NCBI GenBank assembly: GCA_011503125.2
Contig: WWBZ02000051.1
Location: 1,798,001 to 1,862,000, forward strand
DNA: 64,000 nt
DNA from: Botryosphaeria dothidea
Taxonomy: Eukaryota; Ascomycota; Dothideomycetes; Botryosphaeriales; Botryosphaeriaceae
Reading direction: 5' to 3'
In this document: positions 47,601 to 58,957 of the stretch, piece by piece
Numbering within the stretch: the stretch's first letter is position 1
Layout of the letters: every line of letters starts with the position of its first letter
Translations under genes and position numbers: made by a program
Notes under the pieces: generated by a model
The model's database searches: none
Told to the model about the DNA's origin: nothing
The model's input: only the letters and a program-made list of their open reading frames with translations

Positions 47601-48088
47601 ATGACGGGCCCAGCGCTGTGGTCACGGCGCGCGCTTGCATTAGACCCGCGCTGGCGAAGTCTGGTATGGGTGCCGCGCGATATACGTCGAATCAGGTTGG
47701 GCGACTTGCCGGTGTTGCTCATGGCCATGGCGTCGGCCATGGCGTTGGAGCCGGGGGACGAGGTGGGGCCGGGGGCGGAGGTGGACATGGGGAAGTAGGC
47801 CTCGGGGAGGGAGAAGGGCGCGGAGGGGAAGGATGTCGCTATACGGGTGGGATGCATGCTCTCGGGAGTGGTCTGGAGAGAGGCAGTCGAGTCCAACATC
47901 GAGGGCGCCGAGGTAGGGCTGTTGCGCGAGGAGGAGTTGGCCGCAGAGGTGGGCGGCTGGATCTTGAGCGGCGAGGCATGCTGGGAATTGAAGCGGTAGA
48001 AGGAGCTTTTAGGAGTAGGCATTCGGGGGCGCGGCGCTCCATGATGGTCTGGAGAGTCGTGCGGCGGGCGTGCAGCGGAGGAGGTCAT
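44603..48088 (-). CDS. Phosphoinositide-specific phospholipase C, delta-type
   Basis: Membrane-associated enzyme that splits PIP2 into IP3 and diacylglycerol. A single exon gives 1161 residues. Residues 1-225 are a disordered Ser/Pro-rich head. A PH domain lies near 226-347 (SAILEQGTFLTKVTKKKRHT...), an EF-hand-like region at 352-500, and PLC-X at 535-680 with catalytic His547 (SSSHNTYL) and His592 (VVHGRTLTTS). A Ser-rich linker ends in a poly-Lys stretch near 770. PLC-Y is at 776-893 (YTRGIKYSGF, RVYPSYYRITSSNFDPI) and a C2 domain at 918-1080 (FSVDIISAQQLPRPSG, NPYVEFEMY). Both catalytic His are present. Fungal PLCs are longer than yeast Plc1 because of the N-terminal head. The long gene-free flank upstream (about 4 kb) may carry regulation. 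Confidence 0.96.
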   Translation of the reverse strand: MTSSAARPPHDSPDHHGAPRPRMPTPKSSFYRFNSQHASPLKIQPPTSAANSSSRNSPTSAPSMLDSTASLQTTPESMHPTRIATSFPSAPFSLPEAYFPMSTSAPGPTSSPGSNAMADAMAMSNTGKSPNLIRRISRGTHTRLRQRGSNASARRDHSAGPVIMRRRSDSRTGADPRDAAWDVSDYDLEGPDEEAIEDSGEATASQESIVNALGITAGRPSGSTVTEGAPIRSAILEQGTFLTKVTKKKRHTMKFRLDLESAKVTWDPSRPSKSFYIDDVREIRVGKDARNYREEFQVPFDQEDRWFTVIYSDPEMSKGRSIKAMHLIAPNNFLFTLWTTTLEGVSRSRIDMMAGLAGSGEKTAKALWQRFFDKMSKTTEIPEEDQKLDFANTVKLCRSLQINNSESALRARFDKAGEQSGYLRYNQFLTFVRKLKERRDLKPIYDSVKGAHSELGWGDFVAFLEREQGVDVAADLEYWVNVFEKFARKPRNNSSASSLNSETSMSGMNFQAFQAFMTSPANHVLSAPKSEPNLDRPLNEYFISSSHNTYLLGRQVAGHSSTEAYIVALQRGCRCIEIDCWDGNDGRPIVVHGRTLTTSVLFADCISVIHKYAFVSSPYPLIISLEVHCNPEQQAAMVDIMKTQFGDQLLLEPLHPELQVLPSPEELKYKILLKVKATEESDDKAATSDANGSRSRQRSFSSPFSKPINIDTSVIPDSPLLSSPPSISPPERASTFWATPRTSVTSAGASLHSSAEDSDSPPATLAERKKKKKTSKIVKVLSDLGIYTRGIKYSGFTSPESKTYNHIYSFAERTFDSHCNKDSISKELLEEHNTDFLMRVYPSYYRITSSNFDPIKFWRRGVQMAALNWQTYDLGQQINDAMFAAGVDRTGYVLKPRELREPRSRELVNGAYKRTKQKKLVKFSVDIISAQQLPRPSGMKSDASINPYVEFEMYSANDKARGAAIGEGGTDASARNGVSGIGVPLRKRTGIIEGNGYDPCFNAPLAMSLETRFPDLVFVRWTVWNSADGKTVSNSNVPLATFTAKLSSLQQGYRHLPLYNANGDQYMFSTLFCKIKKSDHVDIEQNMQMQHHYANAAAAACQSEPPSPPSEAIRSSKREFFQRVFYRTPSNHKRREREARERDNCDTHSTISRSSTMESLK

Positions 48089-51000
48089 GCTGAGTATGGA
48101 AAGCGGTGGCCCTACTGGCGTCGAGGACGGGACGGCGGCATATTAGGAGTGAGCAAAGAAGAAAAGATGGTCGTGCGACCGGCCAGCTGGTCTTCGGAGG
48201 TGTTTGTGAGCGCTTGGGGCTGTCGTGTTTACCGCATATTGAGCATCGCGCATCAAGCGCAGGACAGGCAATGATGCGGCAGGTCAGCTGAAGAGCGATG
48301 GGGGTCGAATGGCGCGGAGTGCGGTCTTGCTCCAGTGGAAGCTCTGCGCAGAAGACAGGGCTTGTCGCGCGCTGTGAGGCTGGGCCTGCAGAGTGTGTCA
48401 TACACGGGTTAGACTTCTCCACGCGTGCTGCTGCAAGGGCACCGAAAGTGCGGCTGGGGCCGGTTGGGGGGGGGGGTACGTACAGCAGGCGAGGCTGCGT
48501 GCTGACGCAGGCAATGGAATGTGGTTCGGCAGCGGAGCGTGGAGTGCAGGCGGCGCGCGAGGACGAGTGCGAGGGCGAGTCTTGTGCCGTGGCCGCGGAC
48601 CGTGGTTGTGGTGAAAAAGGAGTGAGCTGGGCGTGGACGGCGGGTGCTTGCAAATCTGACGATGGCAGCTAGTTCGTTATTAAAGAGGACGGGCCCGAGG
48701 CGTAACGGCGACGGGCGAGCTTAGTTGGACATCCCTGCCCGCACGCACTGCCTGGCGCGTTGGGCTCAAGGCGAGGCAAGCAAGCCAGGCTGCCCTCCGT
48801 CTCCGCGCGGAAAACGGCCCCATAGCGGCGCCCAGGATGTTTCAAACAGCCAGATTAACGTCATGGTGTGCGCCCGTTCCACGTCTCATTTCACGCCCGT
48901 GAGGCATGCCCTCGCCCGCCGCTCCTCGTCGCCGCTGCTGTGCGCCTCGCTGCCCGGCCACTGCCTGACACACAGATGTAAATCATCGCTGCCAGCGTGG
49001 CCCGCACGCGCGAAGGCGTGCAGCGGCCGCGACGGGGAGACCTGTCATTTTCCCGCCCGGGTGCATGCGCTGCGCGCCGACGCCGACGCATCCGGCGTGC
49101 AAGCAGCAACAGGAATCCGCCTCAGCCCTGCTGGCCCGCTGCGACAAGAATAGCGAGCGAGCTAGTGCTTATCGAGGCCAACAGCCAGCAGCCCTCCTCG
49201 TCAGGCACAGCGGCAACGTGGCGCGCCCTAAGCAGGCCTTCGCAACCACGAGGACCAGCGTTGTGGTTAGAGTCCGTTGATCATCCCCCCTGCACTGCGC
49301 CGCTCCCTGCACCGGACTGCTGCAGCCTCGCATGCCTTACCCAGCTCCCACGCGCGCCGCCGCTGCTTGCTCGCTCAAGCTGCTGTCTGCGCCGAAGCTC
49401 CTCCAGTGCGCGCGCGCAGCGCCCTCGCTCGACCGGCCAGCCGGCCAGCGTAACGCCGTGCACCCACACGCCCTCATACGAAATGCGAACCAGCCGACTG
49501 CCGACCGTCGCGCTCGTGTGTCGTATCCAGCTCGAGCCGGCACAGCCGCGCGCCTTGGCCGCACGCACTTTGCGCAATGCGCCTCGCAATCTGCATGCGA
49601 CTCCCACTGTCCGCACCGCCGCGGCCGATCGTCGCGAGCGCGAGCCCTTCGGTCGCCTTCGACTGCTTCGAGAAGAACAGTGCTGGCCGCCGACCCCTGA
49701 CGCTCCTGAGCCTCGAGGGCCAATAAAGGCCGCGTTCCCCACAGTCCCGTCCGCCGCCCCGTAGCCCTGCGCACCGGCCACCCCAGGCGCCTGCGAAACG
49801 AGACGAATTTCCATGTTTCCATCAGCTGACTCAAGCGATTTCCCGTCCTTCTCCAATCTCCATCAAGCGATTGTGTGTGAAAGGCCGGGGCAGGCAAGCG
49901 GTGTGCGCGCTGCGTTGTTACTGTGGCTCGCCCGTCTCGTGATTGCGCTGCCCGGCCAATCGCTGCGTGCGCCTGCTTCTTTCGGAGCATTATTCCTGTT
50001 TGCCTTTCAATGCCGCGGGGCGGCCATCATCATCATCATGAGCATGCCTCACCACCAACCGCCCGCATCCACCGATGACTGCACCTCCTCGATCCTCGGC
50101 GGCGGCCCGCCTGCGCGGCGCGCCGAGCAGCAGTGCAAGCCCGCGACGCTCAGCGCCGAAAGGGGGTCCCGTCAATTCGATCAATTCGAAGCAACACATC
50201 GAACCACCACACGTTCCAGCTAGCTCCCAAACCTCCTAGCTTGCGTGTGTCTTGGCCGCGTTCGCTGCGCGGCACGCCTCGTCATCCCTGGGGAGGGGGG
50301 GAAGGGAGGGACCCGGAGGGAAACCTGGGAGGGCAGCGTCGCACGAGCTTCGGACATGGGCACGGCGCATCTTAATGACTTGCAGCAGGGCCTGTCTCAT
50401 GCCGGACGGGGGGTTCGTTGGTGGGAGGGAGGCGCAAGCACCACCAACGGCGACGAGGGTGCGACAGCAGATAGAAAAAAAAGTTTCCTAGCCTGGCAGC
50501 CACCGGGCATGTTGGACCTCGAGCTCGAGCACCGCAGCGCAGCCGCAACGCACGCAAATCTTCAAGTCATGGGCATCGCACCCGCGCGAGAAAAATTCTT
50601 CGTCATTGACTTGCAGGGGCAGATGTGCAGTTTGATCTCCGTGCTGCGCAAAAAGCAAATCCTCATTATTTTCCATATCCAACGCTTGCACCGCCATCGT
50701 CCATTGCCAACATCATCTCGCGCCTCTCTAATCCAGCGGTCCGGTTCAAATCTTGCTGCGGCCTGGCGAGCGGGCGGGCATCAGAACCAGCCGCGGGCAT
50801 GCAAGCCGACGCCAGCCCTGCCTGCTCCAAATTTCCCCTCAATTGGGAGCGCCCAGCGGCGGCAGCAGCATCGTCGCACCGCACGGATGTCAGGCGATTG
50901 CCTGCGTGCGTCGCACGAACAGGCCCTCGTGAAAGAGCCTCACGCCCGCGATAGATGGCGGAAAAGTGGACATCAGCAGCAGGCTGCAGGAACATCCACA

Positions 51001-52087
51001 GCAGCGAACAGCTGCAGCACGAGGGCAGTGCCCTGCCTTACCGTTACCGCCCTCCTGCTCCGCCTCTTCCTCTCTACTCCGCTTCTCTCTCCTCAGCACT
51101 AAACCACTAACATCCCCTTGCGCATAATGGATAGACGCACTTTGCATGTCTTGCCGCACACGTTTGGCAGACGCTTATACTGATTGGAAGAGCTGGGAAA
51201 CAATGCCGCGAAAGAAGCTATTGGCAACGCTCCGCATGACCACCTTTTTGCTCTCTTTGATAAGCTTGAACAATGACAACATGACAACATGGCATTATTG
51301 CCCACTTTCTCTGTGAGCTGACGGGCGCGCTAGTAACGGCGCGCAAGGCGCGCGCACACAATTGTCCAGCAAACCGACGGCCAATGAAGCGGCATCCGGA
51401 TGGCTTCGGTCCAGAGCCTATTGGAATAGGCCGGCAAGCCGGCTGCTAGCGGCCTGCAGCACACGGCAGCGTCGCGCCGATGGCACGCGAACAAGCAAAG
51501 TAGCATCATGGATGATGGTTGTGCCTACACACCATTCCCCCCAATCGCGGGGCGGCACGACGGCTGTTGGCCTTGTTACCTCTGGGGTGCTAGTGCAATC
51601 AGTTTAGCTTGCGGGCCTGTCAGTTCCAACCTGTCATGCGAAGAATGCAACCAGGAAAAACGTAATGAGAGTATCCTGATACCTACCTACATGGGGGCAG
51701 GAAACATATGCGCGCAAGGAAACACGCAGAAATGATCGCCTCCCCATCAGATAGATAGCACTTCCCGGAATGCATGCCTGGTCTCATGCAGAAGACGCAA
51801 GAAAGTGAACCCATCTGGCGCTTCATGCTGTCGCGTGTGAGGGCAGACCTGCAGCGACGTGAGGCTTTCAGATGCGCACGGCTGGAACGGCAGAGAAAAG
51901 CTTTTCCCAGTTCCAATTTCCACCTCCTAGCCGCCGTGCCATCTCTGCCTTGCCATTCAGATGCAAGCATTCGGCCCTGCTTTGAATTTCCCTGTCCGTA
52001 ACCTTCCATGGGCTCAATTGGGTCTGCCGCGTAGCCCACGTCGTTGCGGCTCGGAATTCCGTAGATTGACGGCGAAAACCCTGCCGT
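48089..52087. other. 4-kb region without recognised gene
   Basis: Upstream flank of the PLC gene up to the stop of the next minus-strand gene. Contains an 11-G run at 48466-48476. Open frames (for example 255 codons at 48997-49764, plus) are compositionally skewed and mirrored by frames on the other strand, with no domain marks. Confidence 0.5.
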
Positions 52088-54685
52088 CTACTGTCCGCGT
52101 CGACGTTTCCTCGGATTCGATATCTTTCTGCCAATGCCCGCCGGCGCAGTGTGCAACGTCGTGCCCTTCAATGCATTGCCCTCAACGATAGCTCCGCCAG
52201 CCGCCGGTCTCGCAATTGCTATCGATCCCACAAAGGCTTTCGGTTTCGTGAAAACTATTCGCTCCCGTTGGTCTAGACTTGCCAGCTCACCGGATGACTC
52301 ACCTGCCGTGGCAGCCACTGTGTTCGCATCGTCTGACGCTTTGTTCGCCTGAGCATCAGCATCATGAATGCGAATAGGCAAACACCTGCTTCCCATCGGT
52401 GAGGTTGCCTCTCCTGTGTTCCCGGCCTCAACAAGTGCAATTGACTCAGATGCCTGCTCCTCACCGCTGGCCGTTTCCTTTCCCGCACTTGCATCTGCTG
52501 TGCCCGCGGCCCCATTGCGGTTACCCACAGAATGCAGGTGCGCGCATGCAGGCGGCGGTGCGGGCGTTCCTGCTGCAGCTGAATTGCCGGATGCCTCGAC
52601 AGAAAGAGAAGATGAGGTGCTCCATTCGGGCGGTAACGTCGATCTTATGGCTGGTTCAAGCGACTGGCGCTCCTCCTCCAAGTTGTCAATGGATGCTCTG
52701 TCGTCTTCACCGAAGACAAACTTCCTCCATATCGCCTCGGCTTCTTCACCACCGTCAGCATCGCCGATCCAGCCTTGCGCACCCTCAGCTGAAGCATTCC
52801 CAGTGAGGCTGTTGATTTGACAGCGAAACCCGGACGGAGGCCCCGGGCTGGGGATATCGGAAGCGTTTCCCGATGCTTGCGAATGCAGGGCACTGCTGCA
52901 AGAGGAGCTGAAGGTGTTTGCAGCTGCGCAGTCGGACAGAAAGGTGGAGTGTGGTGGTCCGGCCATGGACTGACTCTTGTCGTCCCATCCACTCCACGCT
53001 GTACCACGTTCTGCATCGTCGATCAGTCGCTCTGCCGAGAGGCGCGGTCTCGAAGCACGATCTGCGGAACTGTTGCGGAGAGCACTTGACGGTGCGGCGT
53101 CCTCACCAATGCCACGAACGGGCAACTGACGCTCGGAACCGGTCCGGCTCATGCAAGGGCAGTGGTCGGTCCTATCCGAAACGATGCCCAGAAATTCCCG
53201 CCATCGAACATTGTCGAAATCTTTGGCTACGTCGAAAGGCTGTGGCAGTTCCAACGAAGTCTCCGACCACTGCTCATTCGCTGCCCGTGCAGAGTGCATT
53301 TGAGGCACCTGTGGTCCACTCGGGGAACACATGGACAGTAGCCGGCAAGGCTTCGGGGGGGAGTTGCAAAACTCTAGCTGCCCCTTGGCCTGGCCACGCG
53401 TCTCAGCCTGATCCAGACTACTCTCTTCTCTGCCTGATTCCATTTCTTGTAGCGACGTCGGGAGAAACTTCGAATTTTTGTCCTGCACATTCAGAAGCTG
53501 AAATTTTTCTCGGTGGTCGTTGTCGATGCCTGTCTGATAATTCTGAGCAGGGGCAAGGACAGCGGTTCTAGTGGGTGCATAAGCCGTGAGGCCTCGATAT
53601 GAACCTCCATCAAGTTCTTGCAAAAGTCTCTCGACATCTTCAATCGGGTCAGCTTCGGCGTCACCACAATTTTCCCTTGATCCCATGCCTGTGTCAGGCA
53701 TATTGGCTTGATGTGGACTATCCTCTTTTTCTTGTTGCAAGGCATGTGAGACTGTAGTCAAATATTCCGGTGCGCGGATTGGCTGCAGCTCCTGCACTGC
53801 ACCTTCCAGCTCGAACAGCATTGGGTCGGATGGCGTGAGACGATGTTCAGGGTCATGCGAGTCATTACCTGCTGCAGAAGATACCTGGGTGGCAAGCGCA
53901 TCGGTACCAATTTTGATGTCGATGTTCTCGTTGTTCCCTAACGCTCCACTCATCCAGGGGCCGCCAAGCCCGGTGTCAGCTCCCTCCAGGAAAGGTGCCC
54001 GTGTCGCGCCATCTCTCGCAGTTCTGTGGGTCTCGTTGCGGAACGTTTTGTGTCTCTTTCCGATGGTTTCTGTTTCCTTACTTGAGGGAAAGCAAATGCG
54101 TACCGGGCGAGAAGGCTGAAGGCCGGCCCAGTCAGGACGCGCCAGCAGCAGGTCACGCTGCCGTTTGACTACGTCGCCTGTTCTGACGGCGTCAGAAGCG
54201 TACCTCTTGTTTCCATAACCTTCGTTCTTGTCATGTTCCTTTCTAGCACGTGCCCCTCGGCCGCTATTAGCCTTTCTGCGCGACACCACCGCCGCCTGGG
54301 ATAACAGGGTCAAATTTCCCTCGCACGGCGGCACCGACGGATGGGCAGCAGTGTTTGAAGAATCATGGTTGCTCCTTCTCGAAATGTGGCGGTGTGTTGG
54401 TGGGAGTGGTTCTATTGGAGTGAAGGGTTGCACTAGGGGAGCCACTGTCTCATGTTGATCGAGGACCGTCTGGCGTTTGAGCAACGGTTGTCTCCCGAAT
54501 GCTCCGTCAAGAGGTTCGCATTCCGCTTCGCCTGGTTGGAGGAAGCATGGTAAGAAGGGCGAAGAGCTGTTGGTGGGGTCTTTGTGGCCGAGATGCGTGC
54601 GGACCTTGGCGAAGTGTTGCCTCTGACGGTGTGTGAGGATGTTACTGTTCGAGTGTTGTTGCAGTCTGCCACCGGTCCAGTTCAT
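52088..54685 (-). CDS. Fungal-specific protein with MNWTGGRL N-terminus
   Basis: A single open frame gives 865 residues from ATG 54685; the frame stays open upstream but without a better Met. The N-terminus, MNWTGGRLQQHS followed by RQRQHFAKVRTHL, is a motif I recall at the start of uncharacterised ascomycete proteins. The rest is largely disordered and polar, with an EAIWRKFVFGEDDRASIDNL segment about two-thirds along that looks conserved, and a basic C-terminus (NPRKRRRGQ) that may be a nuclear localisation signal. No enzyme domain is seen. The role is unknown; the basic tail and low-complexity body would fit a nuclear scaffold, but that is a guess. Confidence 0.75.
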   Translation of the reverse strand: MNWTGGRLQQHSNSNILTHRQRQHFAKVRTHLGHKDPTNSSSPFLPCFLQPGEAECEPLDGAFGRQPLLKRQTVLDQHETVAPLVQPFTPIEPLPPTHRHISRRSNHDSSNTAAHPSVPPCEGNLTLLSQAAVVSRRKANSGRGARARKEHDKNEGYGNKRYASDAVRTGDVVKRQRDLLLARPDWAGLQPSRPVRICFPSSKETETIGKRHKTFRNETHRTARDGATRAPFLEGADTGLGGPWMSGALGNNENIDIKIGTDALATQVSSAAGNDSHDPEHRLTPSDPMLFELEGAVQELQPIRAPEYLTTVSHALQQEKEDSPHQANMPDTGMGSRENCGDAEADPIEDVERLLQELDGGSYRGLTAYAPTRTAVLAPAQNYQTGIDNDHREKFQLLNVQDKNSKFLPTSLQEMESGREESSLDQAETRGQAKGQLEFCNSPPKPCRLLSMCSPSGPQVPQMHSARAANEQWSETSLELPQPFDVAKDFDNVRWREFLGIVSDRTDHCPCMSRTGSERQLPVRGIGEDAAPSSALRNSSADRASRPRLSAERLIDDAERGTAWSGWDDKSQSMAGPPHSTFLSDCAAANTFSSSCSSALHSQASGNASDIPSPGPPSGFRCQINSLTGNASAEGAQGWIGDADGGEEAEAIWRKFVFGEDDRASIDNLEEERQSLEPAIRSTLPPEWSTSSSLSVEASGNSAAAGTPAPPPACAHLHSVGNRNGAAGTADASAGKETASGEEQASESIALVEAGNTGEATSPMGSRCLPIRIHDADAQANKASDDANTVAATAGESSGELASLDQRERIVFTKPKAFVGSIAIARPAAGGAIVEGNALKGTTLHTAPAGIGRKISNPRKRRRGQ

Positions 54686-55740
54686 CCTAGATGAGTGAGC
54701 GTGAACGAGGACGAGGTGCCTGATGAGGAAGCTTGATCGACGGAATGGACGCGACTCGACGCGTCTTGGGAGGAGGCGGGACCCCGCCTGGCGCCTGGGC
54801 TCGTGACTTCCTCTTTGATCGCCTGCCAGCTTCCCCACATGGCCTTCAAATTCCGCAGACCGTTTTATCACCTTCATGCAGCCGCCTTTTGCCCACCAAC
54901 TGCCCTGATTCTTACTCCTGCTCGTCTGACTGCTTTCCTGTTGTTTCCTTCCCTGTCTGCGTGATGCGAACGACAGCCTGACCCTCCGCACTGTTTCTTT
55001 AACTTACCACACCATTCCAAGCCATCGCCTTCGTCTGACCGACATTATGAGGTCAGCGGTGCTCACGTCCAATGATCGCTGCGACTCTGGGTGCACTTTC
55101 CAGCCACCGTATCTCTCTTACTACGCACACCGGGAGCAGTTCCGGTCCAACGGGAAGCATGCCTATACTGACATGGGCGAATAGAGTTTGCGGTACGGGT
55201 CCTGTTTGGCACCTGAAGGGACACTTCGGCTTTGTGGAAGGTTGATCTCAAAAGTATTGCAACCTATACTTACCGTGGTGAGCTGAAGCACCCGTCCGGA
55301 CAGAGGCTTCAACTTCGTATACGTGTTTGTACCTGTTGCTGCAACAGTGTTGGGACAAACCTCGTACAGGAACCGCGAGCGGCCTTCTCGATCTGCTGTG
55401 CAGGCAACCGGGTTGAGCAGCGGGAGCCAAATGGACCGACCCTCAGCGGCAGGCTCCCGTCCGCCGCTACCCTGCTTTGCGCCACGGAATATGGCCTGCA
55501 GCCTGCCATAACATCATGATGAACGACCTGTCCATAGACAGGCGTTGAAAGCAAGGCAAGCGCAAGGCCCACAGCCCTCAAGAACGTAGTTATGAGGTAT
55601 TTTGCCAACGAAGAGGAGCAGCAATCCTACAACGTCAACGCTGCGCGGCACTGCAAGGCCTCCCACTGCCGTCAACTATCAGCAAGGTTCAACACCATCG
55701 GCCTACCGTTTCGATCGATCCCTCGCGATCACCCGAGTGC

Positions 55741-55780
55741 ACTGCTGGGCTCTCTTGTTCAGGCAAAACAGCCCAGCAGT
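55741..55780. repeat. 11-bp perfect inverted repeat
   Basis: ACTGCTGGGCT at 55741-55751 is the reverse complement of 55770-55780, with an 18-nt loop. Function unknown. Confidence 0.75.
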
Positions 55781-57483
55781 CCGTCACGGCCCATTATAAA
55801 CGTGCCAGCACAAACCGCGTGTTCGCTGTGGTGGGGATCCCAACAAGAACGTGCTCCACTACACTCGGGCCGGGATGTGATGAGCGGTTTCTTATGGACC
55901 GACATACCTCAGCGAGTAGATCCGCGAAGAGAATCTCGATCCCATTGTCTGGCTCGAATCGACAGACGTACATCCGACATGGTGCCTAACATAACTTCAC
56001 CTTTGACTCCAACGCCGCATGGTGTCCGGTGCTGTGCATGTCAGTCGCGCTTGCCGACAGTTCAATGAGCCTAAGGCAACCTGGGGTGGTAAACCGGCGC
56101 TTGTTCACAGGCAACTGCACAATGATGTCAGGCGGCCAGTGGAGGGGCATGGCGGGGCGGCTGGATTGCTCGAAAACACTACCACAACACGCACGGTAGT
56201 GTAAAGATGACCACAGGCGGCACACCATTAAGCTTTGCCCCCCGGAGCACACCGTGCAATCGACATGTGAAATTTGCGCGATAAGCCATAGGTGCTCGCT
56301 CAGCGAAGCAGCACAGCAGGCGCGGAAACCCGCCAAGACGGCGCATCAGGCGGCGCGCAAGGGTGGCTGCACCCCAGGCAACGGCGTCTTTTTTGGGGGC
56401 CGCGTGCAGGAGGACAGGAACATGTTGCGTGGTGTTGCTGGCACGCATGGAGGCTCGCGGTATTGACTGGGCCCTCGCAGGAGCCAACCGGATCGACAGA
56501 GGGGCAGCGTCTGCACGCGGAGGCTAGCGAGCTCGACAACGCGGTTACAAGTGGAGGGGCGTGGCGGAGCCCCTCGGCCCCCATAAAAAATCAAAACGGC
56601 GGAGGACGAGAACGCCCCGGACGCGGGCGGCCGGCTCATTCTCTAGAAGCAGCGGATCAACAGCGCGGTCGCCGCAACGTGCGACGGCGACAGCGATTGC
56701 GCCTGTACCTGGAGGCGTAGCATTGGACGGCCGAGAACAAGTCCCTGCATGCTCGATTTTCGGTTCAAAGGGTTCAGCAGTGTGGACGGCAGCCTGCACC
56801 GGAATAATCAGCGCGCCCGCATGCGGTGAGTTAGGCGAGCGCGCGCGACGTCATTGTGGATCCGCAACACCAAAAAAGGCGACGGCGGCAAAGCCAGGGC
56901 TCTGATACCGCGTCCCAGCCCGGCCTGATGCCCGTGTCGTTCTCGTCATCACTATTCGCCGTCCGCGCATCCGCCGCACATGCAACGCTGAACGGGCGGC
57001 CTGCGCTTTGTCTGCGCTGAGCTGTGTCAAAGAGGACGCCGATTGCAGCGCCCCGGGCCCAGAAGCAGCAGGGAGCCGTCGGCACTGGGCCGTCGAAACT
57101 CGAAACCGCCGCGGGACACAAAGCCGTTGCGAGTCGAGCCTGTTGCGCTACGGCCGGTCGCTCAAATTGCTCAGGGTCCATGAGATCATGGCCGGCGCGC
57201 ACCGCCGTGACGAATCGAGAGCCAACTGCCACATGCCGATAAGCCTGAGGTATTAGCGTCAGATCCATGTTCGGATTAATCACGCAGCTGGCGGCGCAAG
57301 CCATGCGTCAGGGATGCTATGGTGGGATGTACTCCTACTCGGTGCAGACGCCATCATAAAAACCAACCCTCTCGAACCCGGCTGATGCCACTTCTCAGCA
57401 CACATCCTTACCTCTCCACCCGATCCACTTTTCTCTCCGCACTCCAGACGCGTCGCCCGGGTTTTGGGTCATCGCTTTGTGTC

Positions 57484-57492
57484 TATATAAAC
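57484..57492 (+). promoter_or_regulatory. TATA box of HAD hydrolase gene
   Basis: TATATAAAC lies about 130 nt upstream of the ATG, with a C/A/T-rich leader between. One of the best TATA matches in the window. Confidence 0.6.
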
Positions 57493-57621
57493 GGCTCTTC
57501 CCGCTACCATACTTCAATCCAGTCCAAACCCCAACTCGCTCAACGCGATTCCTATTTATCGAAGTGCCAGACACTTCTCAGGTCCTCAGCATCGTTTACT
57601 CCCATTCACATTGTCTTCATC

Positions 57622-58957
57622 ATGTCGGCACAAACCCTCCAGGCCCCCAAGCCGCGCTTCACGCGTCGCGTGAGCTCTGATGCTGCCACCAGAGAAGAGC
57701 TTCACGGCAGGCAAGGTGCCACCGTGGTTGTTCCTCCGAAGCACCTCATGGCCTCATCCTCCTCTCATGAGGTTGCTGCTGCCATGGAGCATGCCCGGCA
57801 GGAGATTAGCCGCTCGTCAACGTCAACACCAGAGACGCCCCCTGAGACCATTGTTACCGACAAATTTGCCTACGCGTTCGATATTGACGGCGTCTTGATT
57901 CGCGGGGGAAAGGTCATTCCTGAGGCAGTTGAGGCGATGAAGATGCTGAATGGCGATAACGAGTACGGCATCAAAGTGTGAGTGACTTGACTTTGCGCAT
58001 GACTCGTTGCAGTGACTGACTCAGTATAGGCCTTACATTTTCGTCACTAATGGTGGTGGCAAGACAGAAGAAGAGCGCTGTATCCAGCTCAGCAAGCAGC
58101 TCGAAATCGAGGTGTCGCCTGGTCAGTTCATTTGTGGCCACACTCCCATGAGGGAAATGGCGTCAAAGTACAACACTGTCCTTGTTGTTGGTGGCGAGGG
58201 TGAGAAGTGCCGCATTGTCGCCGAGGGCTACGGTTTCAAGGACGTTGTTACCCCTGGTGACATCATCAAGACCCGGGAAGATACCACTCCTTTCAGGAAG
58301 TTGACCGATGATGAGTGGGAGAACTCCCGCGTTCGCGATTTTGACAACCTGAACATCGATGCTATTTTCGTCTTCGCAGACAGCCGCGACTGGGCCTCCG
58401 ATCAGCAGATCATCCTTGACCTTCTGATGTCAAAGAACGGTCGCCTTGGTACTCGCTCGGAGACCTTTGAGGATGGCCCGCCCGTTTATTTCTCCCACAA
58501 TGACGTTGTCTGGAGCACCTCTCACGATCTCACCCGTATCGGCATGGGCGCCCTTCGTGTTTCCCTGGAGGCCATGTTCAAGGCTGTCACTGGCAAGGAG
58601 ATCAGCACCCACGCGTTCGGCAAGCCTCAGATTGGCACCTTCCAGTTCGCTACTCGTCTTCTTCAACAATGGCGCAAGGATACCCACGGCATCGACTCCC
58701 CGCCGGACACTGTCTACTTCGTCGGCGATACCCCGGAGTCCGACGTTCGTGGCACCAACGAGTTTAACAAGCACGCCGACAACACCTGGTACTCTATCCT
58801 GGTTCGCACTGGTGTGTATCAGGACGGTACCACCCCCAGGTACACGCCCAAGGCCATCACCGACGATGTCCTTGAGGCCGTCAAGCACGGCATGGAGCGT
58901 GAGTACAAGCGCATGCTGAAGGCTTCTCTCGAGCAGGCTGGTCCTGCTGTCGAGTAA
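57622..58957 (+). CDS. HAD-superfamily class IIA hydrolase (CECR5/YKR070W-like)
   Basis: Probable phosphatase-like hydrolase. One intron (57978-58029) gives 427 residues. HAD motif I is FDIDGVLIRGG with the nucleophile Asp87 and Asp89. Motif II is in PYIFVTNGGGKTEEER after the intron. The class IIA cap follows. Motif IV is VGDTPESDVRGTNE, preceded by the conserved AFGKPQIGTFQFA (Lys of motif III). The first about 80 residues are Ser/Thr-rich and may include an organelle-targeting region, as yeast and human relatives are mitochondrial; this is inferred. The enzyme substrate is unknown across the family. Strong TATA box and conventional coding sequence suggest good expression. Confidence 0.95.

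Larger units (their letters stand above)
54686..57621. other. Gene-free region
   Basis: About 2.9 kb between divergent starts. It contains an 11-bp inverted repeat (55741-55780) and the HAD gene's TATA box and pyrimidine/A-rich leader. No coding signal with family marks. Confidence 0.55.

Noticed and set aside
47111..48274. 387-codon plus-strand open frame
   Set aside because: Antisense to the N-terminal part of the PLC gene; its Gly/Arg-rich sequence mirrors the Ser/Pro-rich head.
48997..49764. 255-codon plus-strand open frame
   Set aside because: Arg/Ala/Pro-rich, mirrored by long frames on the other strand, and with no motif or splice signal.
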